A stretch of DNA of 64,000 nucleotides, taken from positions 1 to 64,000 of the forward strand of contig NZ_CANMSY010000012.1 in the NCBI RefSeq assembly GCF_947500705.1, given 5' to 3'. Shown here piece after piece: positions 1 through 8,720 of this stretch. The position numbers and the translations under genes were made by a program. Under the pieces are notes generated by a model. The model was not told the origin of the DNA. It saw only the letters and a list, made by a program, of their open reading frames with translations, and ran no database searches. The stretch comes from an uncultured Brachybacterium sp. Its GTDB lineage: Bacteria > Actinomycetota > Actinomycetes > Actinomycetales > Dermabacteraceae. Each line of letters opens with the position of its first letter. The first letter of the stretch is position 1.

Positions 1-53
1 CGCCGATGGTACTGCACTCGGGAGGGTGTGGGAGAGTAGGTCGCCGCCGGACA
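1..53 (+). rRNA. rrf: 5S ribosomal RNA, 3' part (5' end outside window)
   Basis: The first bases match the conserved 3' half of actinobacterial 5S rRNA, including the run CGGGAGGGTGTGGGAGAGTA and the closing helix strand GTCGCCGCCGGAC. The gene is cut by the window edge, so an rrn operon lies immediately upstream. The exact 3' end is estimated from the family and not seen directly. Confidence 0.9.
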
Positions 54-60
54 TCTTTGT

Positions 61-117
61 GGGAGTGGGAGTGAGCTTGAGATCCTTGCGGGTTTCGCTC
101 CTCCCACTCCCTTTTTT
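61..117 (+). terminator. Rho-independent terminator of the rRNA operon
   Basis: An 11-bp perfect stem (GGGAGTGGGAG at 61-71 with CTCCCACTCCC at 101-111) is extended inside by GAGC/GCTC and is followed by six T at 112-117. Its position just after the 5S gene makes it the rrn operon terminator. It is one of the few hairpins in this window with a proper T run. Confidence 0.9.
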
Positions 118-287
118 CATGCCCGAAAACAGGCCTTGGTGACTGGCGGACGCTGCATCGAACCGAACCGGGGCCGTGACTGACCCCGGCTGGAGTGGGC
201 CTGCGTCGCTCATGCCAGTGGGAGCGGAGTCCGACCGGAGCGAGGACAGGAGGCGGCCGGCACGCAGCGCATGCTGCCCGCGCTGAG

Positions 288-1598
288 TCAGTGCCGGCGG
301 GTCCACGCCATCGAGTAGGTCCATGCCAGGAGATGCCGCAGAGGCGTGTGCAGCGCTGCCCTCACGGCGGTGGCGCGGAGGACTGCGAGGGGAGCGGAGG
401 TCGGTCGACCGAGCACGGTGTTCGCTGCCGCGATCAGGCCGGCCGTCCGTGCCCGGCGCTGCACGGACCTCTCGAAACGGAGCCACCCACTCACCGTTCG
501 CAGGTCTCGTGCATCGGTCACGACGTCGATACGTGCAGCGAGGGGCGCGAGGTCCAGAGCGTCCAACCAGGCCAGCGTCATCCCCTGCCCGCCGATCGGG
601 CTGATCTCATGCGCGGCGTCCCCGATCAGCACGCATCGTCGGGTCACGAGACGGTCCGCAGCGCGCCGGCGCACGGTGAAGGAGCTCAGCATGCTGACGG
701 TGTCCGGATCAGGTGCGTTCCCTGTACGCTCGCGCACCAGCTCGACGAGCTCGTCCGGGGAGTTCCCGCGGAGAACGCTGTTCCCGGTGTGCACGACCCA
801 GCGGCGGCGTCGACTGGGCAAGGGGAAGGACTCGACCACACCCTCCTGCTCGAGATGCACTGCCGCGTCCCGATCCTGCCGGGCCGCTGTCGGATCGACG
901 AAGTCGCCCATCAGGTACGAATCGGGATAGTGACGCCCGCGCGTGCAGAGATGGAGCATCTCGCGCACCCCCGAGCGTGCCCCGTCGGCGCCGACCACCA
1001 GCTCCGCCTGGACGCTCAGGCTGCTGCTGCGGCTGCCGGGGGATGCGGCCCGTAGAGGTTCAGGAGAGTCACTCGGAGCATTCTCCGAGGTATTGCGCAC
1101 GCCGTCGTCGTCGGTGCTGCGCGTTCTTTCGTCGCCGGTGCGGCGCGGTGCGATGCGGCGCGCCGTGACGACGACTCCGTGCGCCGACTCCTGGAGTCCG
1201 GTCACCTCCCACCCTCGTCGCAGCGCTGACGGCGAGAGGGCAGCCAGACGTGCTTCCAGCAGGGCCTCGGTGGATGACTGCGGCAACGCGAGGACGAAAC
1301 CGTCGGACGATGCCCGTGCGAAACGGAGCGCGCCGAGTCCCCGGCCCCGGAACCGCGCCTCTCCACCGCGAATCGGCTGCCCGGCGTCTGCTGCCTGTTG
1401 CGCGATGCCCACCTCGCCCAGCGCGTGCAGCGCCGACGGGTGCAGCCCGATGGCCCGGGAATCGGACGAGGGAGCGGTGCGACGCTCCAGCACCGCGACG
1501 TCCACTCCGTGCTGGGCCAGGAGCGCGGCCAGGAACAGTCCTGCCGGCCCACCGCCGACGATCAGCACCTCGCATCTGAGGGCAGGCTGCTCCGTCAT
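288..1598 (-). CDS. FAD-dependent monooxygenase (UbiH/PheA-like aromatic hydroxylase)
   Basis: This is a 436-aa class A flavoprotein. The N-terminal dinucleotide fold has GGGPAG at residues 15-20 followed by an acidic beta-2 end (VLERR). A central VVGADGARSGVR segment lies at about 201-212, and the GDAAH flavin-ribityl motif is at 326-330 followed by GGQG. These are the three hallmark motifs of NAD(P)H:FAD hydroxylases. It is the last gene of the type III PKS operon, its ATG overlapping the methyltransferase stop by 4 nt. By analogy with Streptomyces griseus srsC, which oxidises PKS-made alkylresorcinols to quinones, it probably hydroxylates the polyketide product; that is inferred from context. 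A low-complexity charged insert (about 150-190) is unusual. GGR (geranylgeranyl-reductase-like) function is the main alternative. Confidence 0.85.
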   Translation of the reverse strand: MTEQPALRCEVLIVGGGPAGLFLAALLAQHGVDVAVLERRTAPSSDSRAIGLHPSALHALGEVGIAQQAADAGQPIRGGEARFRGRGLGALRFARASSDGFVLALPQSSTEALLEARLAALSPSALRRGWEVTGLQESAHGVVVTARRIAPRRTGDERTRSTDDDGVRNTSENAPSDSPEPLRAASPGSRSSSLSVQAELVVGADGARSGVREMLHLCTRGRHYPDSYLMGDFVDPTAARQDRDAAVHLEQEGVVESFPLPSRRRRWVVHTGNSVLRGNSPDELVELVRERTGNAPDPDTVSMLSSFTVRRRAADRLVTRRCVLIGDAAHEISPIGGQGMTLAWLDALDLAPLAARIDVVTDARDLRTVSGWLRFERSVQRRARTAGLIAAANTVLGRPTSAPLAVLRATAVRAALHTPLRHLLAWTYSMAWTRRH

Positions 1599-2308
1599 GG
1601 CGGGGTGATGCTGCGCGGATCCAGGGTGAGCAGGAGCCGGAACTTCCCCCGCGTCCTCACGTCCCAGCGCGGTGGAACCTGTTCTCGTAGCTCGGAGGCC
1701 GTGTAGCTGCGCCGGATCGAGGTCAGGCCGTCCTCGCGGATGAAGGACCCGCGGAAGAACGGCCAGGTGCCTGCGGAGAACAGGGAATAGGCGAGACGTC
1801 CGCGCTGGATGTCGCTGTGCACCGCGGCATGTCGCGCGAGGCGCTCGGAATCGTCGAGCAGCCCCTGCAGCTGGTCGGCATCGAGATGGTGGAGCAGATG
1901 GTTGGAGACGACGAGATCGAATCGGGCACCCTCGGAGACCAGCTCCTCCGAACGGACGCGGCGGTAGCGGACGCCGTCGACGGGCGGCTGGCGGGATGCC
2001 CAGGCGTGTGCTCGTGGATCGGGATCGATACCGGTGACCGAGAGGGTGAAACCGTCACCGCGGGCCCATCGCGCGAGCGCCCGGGAGATGTCGCCGCCTC
2101 CGCAGCCCACGTCCAGCAGGGTGTTCACGCCCTCGCGCCGCAGATGCGGCCTGAGCACATGGCGATATGTGCTGCGCCATCCGGCGACCAGGGCGTTGAC
2201 GGTGCGGAACGAGGCATAGGTCCGTGCCAGCCGCTGTGGGTCGCAACCGGGATCGTCCATCTCCTCGGTCGCGCCCACGTCCCTGGTTCCCAGCGGTGGG
2301 AGGATCAC
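1595..2308 (-). CDS. Class I SAM-dependent methyltransferase
   Basis: This 237-aa protein has the SAM-binding motif I LLDVGCGGGD at about residues 64-73, an acidic motif II (GIDPDP) and motif IV near DLVVSNHLLHH. I chose the GTG at 2308, which overlaps the stop of the PKS gene as GTGA. An in-frame ATG at 2260 is possible but would break the 4-nt coupling pattern seen at all other junctions of this operon. The gene also overlaps the downstream flavoprotein ATG by 4 nt. It probably O- or C-methylates the type III PKS product. The family is soluble, unlike the membrane methyltransferase SrsB of the Streptomyces phenolic-lipid pathway, so the chemistry need not be identical. Confidence 0.85.
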   Translation of the reverse strand: MILPPLGTRDVGATEEMDDPGCDPQRLARTYASFRTVNALVAGWRSTYRHVLRPHLRREGVNTLLDVGCGGGDISRALARWARGDGFTLSVTGIDPDPRAHAWASRQPPVDGVRYRRVRSEELVSEGARFDLVVSNHLLHHLDADQLQGLLDDSERLARHAAVHSDIQRGRLAYSLFSAGTWPFFRGSFIREDGLTSIRRSYTASELREQVPPRWDVRTRGKFRLLLTLDPRSITPP

Positions 2309-3468
2309 TGGCGCTCCGCGGAGGCGTCCTCCGGGAGGGGAGCCCCGATCGCGGTGAGCAGGGCGGTCTCCACGGTGAGGCCGGGTCCGAAGGCCATGGA
2401 GCACACCCGTTCGCGTCGGTCGGGTGTCGCCGAGCGCAGGATCTTCTGGAGGACGAACATGACGGTGGCGCTGGACATGTTCCCGTAGTCGCGGAGCGTC
2501 TCCCGGGCGGGGAGGAGCTGCGCTGCGGTGAGGTCGAGCTTCGCCTCCACCTTGTCCAGGATGCTCCTGCCACCGGGGTGGATGGCCCAGTGCTCGATAT
2601 CGCGGTACGGCAGGCCCTCGAGGTCGGGATCGTGGGCGAGCAGCGGGGCGAGGGCCCCGGTGATGTGCTCGTCGATGATGTGGGGAACATACGTCCCCAG
2701 CACCATCTCGAAGCCGTTGTCGCCGATGTTCCATGCCATCGCCTCTTCGCCCACCGGGGTGAGGACCGTCTCGAACTCGTCCAGCTGGAGCAGGGGAGTG
2801 CTGGCAGGAAAGTCCCGTCCGGTGATGATCGCGGCGGCGGCACCGTCGGCGAAGAGGGAGGAGCCGACGATGGTGTCGGGGTCGTTCGAGGTGCGCACGT
2901 GCAGCGTGCAGAGCTCGACGGTGGCCACGAGCACCACGGCCTCGGGGTTGGCGCGGCAGATGGTCTGGGCTTGGCGCAGCGCCGGCAGCGCCGCATAGCA
3001 GCCCATGAAACCGAGGTGATAGCGCTGCACCGCCGGGTCCAGGCTCAGAGCGCGGACGATGCGATAGTCGGGGCCGGGGGCGAAGAAGCCCGTGCAGGAG
3101 ACGGTGATGACATGGGTGACGTCGGCCGCGGCGATTCCCTCCGCAGCGTCGAGAGCGGCGGCGGCGACCCGGGTGTACAGCTCCGTGGCCTCGCGCGCGA
3201 AGACCCGGTTCCGGGCTCCGGTGGTCGGATTCAGGAAACGACCCGTCCCCGCTTCGAAGAACACCGGCTCCCCGTCGTCGGGCGGACCCTCCCATTCCGC
3301 GAGGGCGCTAAAGCGGCGCTCGATGCCGGAGGCATCGAATGCCGTCGCGACCAGGCGCTTGCCCAGTCGGTTGAGGTCCGGCTGAGCGGCGAGGAGATCA
3401 CGGACCTCTTCCTGCCGCAGCTCAGTGGCAGGGACTGCGACCTCGAGGGAACGGAGCGTGACGGTCAC
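2305..3468 (-). CDS. Type III polyketide synthase (chalcone/alkylresorcinol synthase family)
   Basis: This is a complete 387-aa thiolase-fold ketosynthase, the usual length for the family. The Cys-His-Asn triad is visible: Cys157 in GCYAALPAL, His297 in AIHPGG and Asn330 in GNMSSA. The enzyme condenses an acyl-CoA starter with malonyl-CoA units to make resorcinols, pyrones or similar aromatics. The operon context (methyltransferase and FAD hydroxylase downstream) resembles the phenolic-lipid srs cluster of Streptomyces, which suggests a long-chain starter. Its ATG overlaps the stop of the upstream DUF1264 gene by 4 nt, so the two should be made together. Starter specificity cannot be read from the sequence. 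Confidence 0.93.
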   Translation of the reverse strand: MTVTLRSLEVAVPATELRQEEVRDLLAAQPDLNRLGKRLVATAFDASGIERRFSALAEWEGPPDDGEPVFFEAGTGRFLNPTTGARNRVFAREATELYTRVAAAALDAAEGIAAADVTHVITVSCTGFFAPGPDYRIVRALSLDPAVQRYHLGFMGCYAALPALRQAQTICRANPEAVVLVATVELCTLHVRTSNDPDTIVGSSLFADGAAAAIITGRDFPASTPLLQLDEFETVLTPVGEEAMAWNIGDNGFEMVLGTYVPHIIDEHITGALAPLLAHDPDLEGLPYRDIEHWAIHPGGRSILDKVEAKLDLTAAQLLPARETLRDYGNMSSATVMFVLQKILRSATPDRRERVCSMAFGPGLTVETALLTAIGAPLPEDASAERQ

Positions 3469-4247
3469 GACTGCCCCTCCCGCTCCGTCTCGCCGGGCAC
3501 CGAGCCGTCGGGGCCGTCGGCCGAAGACGTCGGGGGGCCGAGGTCCTGCACTCCGGGGATCGGCGTCGTCCCCGTGAAGTGGTGCTTCAAGGCGTCCACC
3601 CCTCGTTGCGGTGCGGCCCGGTCCAGCAGCTCCTGGCGCCGTCGTCGCACCTCGGCGGGATCGATGCCGAATGCCGCGGCGCGATGCGACTCCAGGGCCG
3701 GGTCGCCTTCACCATCGCGGTTGAAGGACCACATGAGCATCGGCGCCCCCAGCGGGAGCTCGTCCCCGCCACCGGTGTCGTGACGCCCGGTGTGCCAGGT
3801 GTGCCAGGTCTTCCCGTAGGAGTTGACCAGCTCGGTCATCAGCTGCTGCTCGGCGACGGCGGGGAGCCCGGGTGCGATCAGCTGCCCCGAGAAGACCTCA
3901 TAGTTGTGCGGGTGCCAGAGGTCCTTCTCCTCTTCCGGCAACGTGGCGAAAAGGTCTCCGGAGACGATGTACTCGATGCCGATCAGGTTGGCCTCCGCGG
4001 TGTTGCCGTCGAAGAGAACGCACTGGATGAGATCGTCGTTGACGACCTTGCAGTAGTGATGGGCCTCCATCTGCATGTCCGGCTCGTCCTTCGCAGGATG
4101 GAACCCCACCAGGTAGGCGTCGAATCCGCGCAGCGGTGGGGTGGACTGCAGAACTTTCGCCCCGAGCGTCAGCGCCGTGAACCGGGGCCCTTCGGGTCTC
4201 CCGGCGGGACGCAGCGGGGCGGGCCGTGACGGGATTCCGAGTCCCAT
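3465..4247 (-). CDS. DUF1264 / oil-body-associated-protein (OBAP)-like protein
   Basis: This 260-aa protein carries the DUF1264 core: HHYC followed by a Asp/Asn-rich stretch, QCVLFD, NLIGIEYI, LWHPHNYEV, SGQLIAPGLP, and a later GKTWHTWHTG. Plant members (OBAP1) associate with oil bodies; bacterial members have no established reaction. There is no signal peptide or transmembrane segment. The ATG at 4247 has a good AGGAGAG ribosome site 4 nt upstream and is preferred over an upstream in-frame ATG at 4286. It is the first gene of the polyketide operon and overlaps the PKS start by 4 nt. A role in handling a lipidic polyketide or its acyl substrate is a plausible inference and is not shown by the sequence. 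Confidence 0.8.
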   Translation of the reverse strand: MGLGIPSRPAPLRPAGRPEGPRFTALTLGAKVLQSTPPLRGFDAYLVGFHPAKDEPDMQMEAHHYCKVVNDDLIQCVLFDGNTAEANLIGIEYIVSGDLFATLPEEEKDLWHPHNYEVFSGQLIAPGLPAVAEQQLMTELVNSYGKTWHTWHTGRHDTGGGDELPLGAPMLMWSFNRDGEGDPALESHRAAAFGIDPAEVRRRRQELLDRAAPQRGVDALKHHFTGTTPIPGVQDLGPPTSSADGPDGSVPGETEREGQS

Positions 4248-4531
4248 GATCTCTCCTGTCCAGGACGGCCGTCGCGGCAGGATCACGTGCTCTCGCCGCG
4301 GTCGCCGTCTCCTTGTCGTGCTCCCAACCTACGTCGGGGGAACGGTCACTGCTGCTGGTTGACCGATCGGGTTGCTCGGCACCGAGCTCGCGTCGGCCCG
4401 ATCATCGGTCTGGTCGGGGTTCGTTCGCACGGTGCTCGACCGGTCGGACCGGTTCCTTGGCGGATGCTCCGGGCAGGGTCTAGCGTCGAGAGCACGAGCA
4501 GATGGATCTGTCGCTGACACAGGAGCCCGCA

Positions 4532-5338
4532 ATGTCCTTCGCCCCCACTCGCGCCATCGTCGTCGGTTCCGACTCCGGGATCGGGAGAGCCACAGCTGTC
4601 GCTCTGGCCGAAGCCGGTATGGACGTCGGTATCACCTTCAACACCGATCAGGAAGGCGCCGAGGCCACCGCCGCCGAGGTCCGCAGCCATGGCCGCAGTG
4701 CATCTGTGGCACACCTGGACACCACCGATCTCCACGGCGCCGGCGGCGTGGTCGACGCCCTGGTGGACCAGCTGGGCGGGCTCGACGTGTTCGTGCAGTG
4801 CTCCGGTGCCGGGCACAGCACCCTGTTCCTCGAGACGACCCTCGAGACCTGGCGGGACGTGATGGCGGTCGATCTCGACGGTGCCTTCGTCTGTCTCCAG
4901 GCAGCGGCCCGGCACCTGGTGGATGCCGGCAATGGTGGTCGCCTGATCGGCGTCACCAGCGTTCATGAGCACCAGCCGAAGGTCGGCTCCTCCGCCTATG
5001 ACGCGGCGAAGCATGGCCTCGGCGGTCTGCTGAAGACCATCGCCCTCGAGCTCGGCGAGCACGGCATCACCGCCAACTCTGTCGCACCCGGCGAGATCGC
5101 CACCCCGATGACCGGGCAGACCGATCAGGACCCGCGGGCCCCGCAGGCCGAGGAGCGGCCCGGGGTGCCGCTGCGGCGTCCGGGCGACGCGCGCGAGGTC
5201 GCGGCCGTGATCGCCTTCCTCGCCTCTCCGCAGGCCTCCTATGTCACCGGCGCCTCCTGGGTGGTGGACGGCGGCATGCTGCAGATGGGACCGCAGGGAG
5301 CCTCGGCGACGGCCGACGACTCCTGGCGCCGGCCCTGA
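4532..5338 (+). CDS. Short-chain dehydrogenase/reductase (classical SDR)
   Basis: This 268-aa Rossmann oxidoreductase has the cofactor motif GSDSGIG near residue 12, Asn/Ser active-site region ITSVH with YDAAK supplying the YxxxK Tyr-Lys pair, and the C-terminal VDGGM. It probably uses NAD(P)H; the substrate is unknown. The start at 4532 has CAGGAG upstream. The in-frame ATG at 4502 has no ribosome site. It is divergent from the polyketide operon across about 285 bp, which must hold both promoters; nothing further is recognisable in that gap apart from an ACCGGTCGGACCGGT near-palindrome around 4440. The family resembles glucose/fabG-type dehydrogenases. Confidence 0.85.
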   Translation: MSFAPTRAIVVGSDSGIGRATAVALAEAGMDVGITFNTDQEGAEATAAEVRSHGRSASVAHLDTTDLHGAGGVVDALVDQLGGLDVFVQCSGAGHSTLFLETTLETWRDVMAVDLDGAFVCLQAAARHLVDAGNGGRLIGVTSVHEHQPKVGSSAYDAAKHGLGGLLKTIALELGEHGITANSVAPGEIATPMTGQTDQDPRAPQAEERPGVPLRRPGDAREVAAVIAFLASPQASYVTGASWVVDGGMLQMGPQGASATADDSWRRP

Positions 5339-5398
5339 CCGCGCTGGACTCCGATCGACCGGGAGAGATCCGGACCCACTGAGAGAGGAAGCACCGAC

Positions 5399-5806
5399 AT
5401 GACACACCACGTCCGCCCGATGATGGAGACCCACCCGGACAGCGGCGGCATCACCGACCTCCAGACCTTGAGCGCCTGCATCGAGGCCTGCCTGGATTGC
5501 GCCCAGAGCTGCACCGCCTGCGCCGATGCCTGTCTTGCCGAGGACATGGTCGCCGAGCTGCGGTCGTGCATCCGTCGCAACCTCGACTGTGCCGATCTGT
5601 GCGCGACGACGGCCCGCGTGCTCGCGCGGCGCACCCCCGATCTCGCGGTCGAGCGCACGTTGCTCGAGGCGTGTCGGGCGGCCTGTGCGGCGTGCGCCGA
5701 GGACTGCGAGCGGCACGCCGACATGCATGAGCACTGCCGCGTCTGCGCGGAAGCCTGCAGGGCATGTGAGACGGCATGCGCAGAGCTGCTCGCGGTGCTC
5801 GCCTGA
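5399..5806 (+). CDS. Cys-rich four-helix-bundle copper-binding protein (DUF326)
   Basis: This 135-aa protein has 18 cysteines spaced CxxxC and CxxC along four predicted helices (for example ACIEACLDCAQSCTACADAC near the N-terminus and CRVCAEACRACETAC near the C-terminus). This pattern is the signature of DUF326 copper-storage (Csp-like) proteins, in which inward-facing thiolates hold many Cu(I) ions. No Tat or Sec signal is seen, so it should be cytosolic. AGAGGAA precedes the ATG. It follows the SDR by 60 bp and may be co-transcribed, although no functional link is evident. Copper binding is family knowledge and is not tested here. Confidence 0.88.
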   Translation: MTHHVRPMMETHPDSGGITDLQTLSACIEACLDCAQSCTACADACLAEDMVAELRSCIRRNLDCADLCATTARVLARRTPDLAVERTLLEACRAACAACAEDCERHADMHEHCRVCAEACRACETACAELLAVLA

Positions 5807-5906
5807 GCCACCCGGGCACGTCGGCGTCCCGGGCTGCCTCGGGCCGCTCGGAATTTCGGGGCGCCGGGCTGCTAGGACGCGCCCGGCGTGACGCCCCTAC
5901 CGGGGC

Positions 5907-6884
5907 TCAACGGTCCGTCGGGCGCTGATCCCGCAGGTCGGGGCGTCCGCCCAGTCGCTGCACGGTCGCGGTGGCCGCGGCGCTGGCGCGGTGCGCGGCT
6001 CGTTCGGGGGATTCTCCGCGGCGCAGGCCGATGACGAGCCCGGCGAGGAAGGCGTCGCCGGCTCCGGTGGGGTCGATAACCTGTTCAGTGCCATGCGGCA
6101 CCAGCTCCTCACCCCCTGGCCACGCCACGAGATCGCCGTCGGGGACCGAGAGCGCGACGAGTCCCGCCCCGACCTCGAGGAGGTGCCGGGCCGCGCGCCG
6201 GCCGGACGCGTGATCCGTCACCTCGAGCCCGGTCATCAGGCGGGTCTCGGCGGCGTCCATCCGCACCACATCGGCCGCCGCGACCAGCCGGTCGCGCGCC
6301 TCGTCCTCGACGGCGCCGTCCAGGACGAGCCGTAGCCCTCGGTCCATGGCCAGCTCCGCACCGGCGAGCAGGACCGGGACCGGCTGCTGCAACTGCAGGC
6401 ACACCGTGTCGACCCGGTCCGCGGCGGTCGCCGCTCCGCGCACATCCTCGACGGTGAGCAACGACTGCTCGGACACGTGCTCGACCAGTCGCCGCGTTCC
6501 CTCCCCGTCCACGATGTCCATCAGCAGCGCGGTCACCCCACGGCGGACGACGACGGAGAGGTCCAGGTGATCGGCACGGGCCTGCGCCAGCACCGCCTCT
6601 CCCGCCGCGTCGGTCCCTGCGACGCCGAGCAGGATCACCGGGGCTCCGAGCTGTCGCAGCGCGACCGCCTGATTGGCACCCTTGCCGCCGAGCATCTCGC
6701 GCCGTTCGACGGCTCTGGCGCTGCCCCCGGCCGACGGCCAGTCCTCGACGCGGAGCACCAGATCGCGGGCGATCTGGCCGATGACGAGAACGCCGCGGTC
6801 GAGGGCGGAGGTGGAGGTGGAGGCGGAGTCAGGCGCAGGTGCGGGCGCAGGGGCAGCATCAGGCGTGGCGTCAGGGACTGTCAT
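5907..6884 (-). CDS. PfkB-family carbohydrate kinase (ribokinase-like)
   Basis: This protein of about 325 aa has the N-terminal PfkB signature (GGKGANQAVALRQLG) and the C-terminal DPTGAGDAFLAGL with the catalytic base Asp in GAGD. The A/P-rich first 30 residues are poorly conserved, so the start at 6884 is approximate. A run of in-frame codons extends to 7022 but is repetitive (TPGRT-like) and unlikely to be translated. It phosphorylates a sugar or nucleoside; ribose is the nearest guess from GGKGANQ, but specificity is not determinable. It stands alone, downstream of and on the same strand as the acyl-CoA genes. Confidence 0.85.
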   Translation of the reverse strand: MTVPDATPDAAPAPAPAPDSASTSTSALDRGVLVIGQIARDLVLRVEDWPSAGGSARAVERREMLGGKGANQAVALRQLGAPVILLGVAGTDAAGEAVLAQARADHLDLSVVVRRGVTALLMDIVDGEGTRRLVEHVSEQSLLTVEDVRGAATAADRVDTVCLQLQQPVPVLLAGAELAMDRGLRLVLDGAVEDEARDRLVAAADVVRMDAAETRLMTGLEVTDHASGRRAARHLLEVGAGLVALSVPDGDLVAWPGGEELVPHGTEQVIDPTGAGDAFLAGLVIGLRRGESPERAAHRASAAATATVQRLGGRPDLRDQRPTDR

Positions 6885-7032
6885 GGCATCGTCGTACCAC
6901 GGGGAGACGGTGCAGGGAAAGCCGCGGACCGCTCGAGGCTGAGGCGAGCGCCCAAGCGTGCGCCCAGGCGTGAGCCCAGCAGTGCGCCCAGGCGTGCTGG
7001 CAGGGTCGGCCGTGCTGTGCACCTGCCGTGGC

Positions 7033-7827
7033 TCACCTCCCGTCGAACTCCGGGGCCCGCTTGCCGAGGAATGCCGCAGCCCCCTCGGCCTTGTCCTCCG
7101 TGGTGTAGAGCAGGGTCTGCGCGAGCTGCTCCAGCAGCAGGCCCGTCCGCTGGTCTGCGTCCGCTCCCGGCCCGACGACCAGCTTGGCGAGCCGGATCGC
7201 GAGCGGACCCTTGGCGAGGATGCTCGCCATGATCTCCGCCGCGGTCTCCAGCAGCTCCGCGGCGGGTACCACCGTGGTCACCAGGCCATATCGTTCCGCC
7301 TGCTCAGCGCTCAGGGCCCGGCCGGTGAGGATCATCTCGAGCGCTCGGCCGGCGCCCACCAGGCGGGAGAGGCGCTGGGTGCCGCCCGCGCCGGGCAGCA
7401 CCCCGAGCCCCACTTCGGGCAGGCCCATGCTCGCGGTCTCCGCAGCGATCCGGATGTCGCAGCTCATCGCGAGCTCCAACCCGCCGCCCATCGCGACGCC
7501 GTTCAGCGCCGCGAGCGTCGGCTTCGGGAAGTCCTGGATCCGGTCGAAGAGGCGCTGCATCACTGCGGCCAGCCCGTCGGCCACATCCCAGGCCGCGAGC
7601 TCGGAGATGTCGGCGCCGGCGGCGAAGGCCTTCGGGCCGCTGCCGGTGAGGATCACCCCGCGCACGGCGTCGTCGGTCGCCCAAAGATCCAGCGCCCGGG
7701 AGATATCGGCCTGCATGGTCGCGGTGAGGGCGTTGCGCTGGTCCGGGCGTTCGAGCGTGATCGTCCCGACCTGGGCCGCCACTTCGGTGCGGATCGTCTC
7801 GAAGGTCGGGGGCTGCTGCTCGGTCAT
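7033..7827 (-). CDS. Enoyl-CoA hydratase/isomerase (crotonase family)
   Basis: This is a 264-aa crotonase. The oxyanion-hole segments AAGADISEL and NGVAMGGGLELAMSCD are clear, and Glu in the GLPEVGLGVLPGAGGTQRL region supplies one of the two catalytic glutamates, indicating hydratase activity. It hydrates a 2-enoyl-CoA to a 3-hydroxyacyl-CoA. It is the third gene behind the acyl-CoA dehydrogenase and the SDR. Together they make a complete oxidise-hydrate-oxidise set, comparable to BadK in cyclohexanecarboxylate degradation; this specific assignment is inference. Confidence 0.88.
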   Translation of the reverse strand: MTEQQPPTFETIRTEVAAQVGTITLERPDQRNALTATMQADISRALDLWATDDAVRGVILTGSGPKAFAAGADISELAAWDVADGLAAVMQRLFDRIQDFPKPTLAALNGVAMGGGLELAMSCDIRIAAETASMGLPEVGLGVLPGAGGTQRLSRLVGAGRALEMILTGRALSAEQAERYGLVTTVVPAAELLETAAEIMASILAKGPLAIRLAKLVVGPGADADQRTGLLLEQLAQTLLYTTEDKAEGAAAFLGKRAPEFDGR

Positions 7828-7890
7828 GGTCGCCTGCTCTCTGCTCGGGTGGTGGGGGATCGGAGCCCGGCCTGTTGAGGTGCCTGCTGC

Positions 7891-8667
7891 TCAGGCCATG
7901 GTGAGTCCGCCGGAGACGGACAGGGTCTGGCCGGTGATGTAGCTCGAGGCGGGGGAGGCGAGGAAGGCGACGGCGTTCGCGAGATCCTCCGGCTGCGCGA
8001 GGCGACGCAGCGGGATCGCGCGCTCGAGCGATGCGCGCAGCGTCGGGCTGTCCTCAGAGATCGAGGCGAACAGCGGGGTGTCCGCCGGGCCGGGGCACAC
8101 CACGTTCGCGGTGATGCCGGCGCGGGCGCTCTCACGGGCGAGGGTCTTCGTGAACGCGACGATCCCACCCTTGCAGGCCGAGTACACGGCCTCGCCGCTG
8201 GAGCCGACCCGCGCGGCGTCCGAGGCGATGTTCACGACGGTGCCGTGGCCCTGCTCGGTCATCACCCGCACCACCGACTGGCAGCAGTGCAGGGTGCCAT
8301 AGAGGTTGATGCCGATGATGCGATCCCAGAGCACGGGATCCTGCTCGAGGAAGGGCCCTACCTTGTCCCAGCCGGCGTTGTTGACCAGCACATCGATACG
8401 GCCGAAGCGCCCTGTGACCTGGGCGGTCATCGCCTCCACGCTCGCGCGGTCGGAGATGTCGACCGTGACGGCGAGGGCGTCGCCGCCGAGCTCCGCGGCG
8501 ACCTTGACGGCCGCGGCCTCGTCGCGATCGGCGACCACCACGATCGCTCCGTCGGCCGTGAGCCGGGTCGCAATGCCCTTGCCGATGCCGCTCGCGGCAC
8601 CGGTGACGATGCAGATCCGTCCGGTGAGGTCCTGGTCGTTGGTGGCGGGGGCAGGGGTCCGGGCCAT
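7891..8667 (-). CDS. SDR, 3-hydroxyacyl-CoA or 2-hydroxycyclohexanecarboxyl-CoA dehydrogenase-like
   Basis: This 258-aa classical SDR has TGAASGIG at about 22-29, NNAG, and the YSACKG Tyr-Lys pair. Its C-terminus [15 protein letters not shown] resembles BadH, the 2-hydroxycyclohexanecarboxyl-CoA dehydrogenase of Rhodopseudomonas. The ATG at 8667 is preceded by AAGGAGG with 6-nt spacing, better than the upstream in-frame ATG at 8724, which would overlap the acyl-CoA dehydrogenase end. It lies between the dehydrogenase and hydratase genes, so it most likely oxidises the hydroxyacyl-CoA formed by the hydratase. An ordinary beta-oxidation substrate is equally possible. Confidence 0.85.
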   Translation of the reverse strand: MARTPAPATNDQDLTGRICIVTGAASGIGKGIATRLTADGAIVVVADRDEAAAVKVAAELGGDALAVTVDISDRASVEAMTAQVTGRFGRIDVLVNNAGWDKVGPFLEQDPVLWDRIIGINLYGTLHCCQSVVRVMTEQGHGTVVNIASDAARVGSSGEAVYSACKGGIVAFTKTLARESARAGITANVVCPGPADTPLFASISEDSPTLRASLERAIPLRRLAQPEDLANAVAFLASPASSYITGQTLSVSGGLTMA

Positions 8668-8720
8668 GGCAGGCCTCCTTGGGGTGATCCTCGGGTCGGT
8701 CCTCGGGGCAGGTGGTGCGC

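Noticed and set aside
1595-3295. A 566-codon frame that would fuse an Arg-rich protein to the methyltransferase
   Set aside because: The N-terminal part is a shadow of the PKS gene; the methyltransferase has a coupled GTG at 2308.
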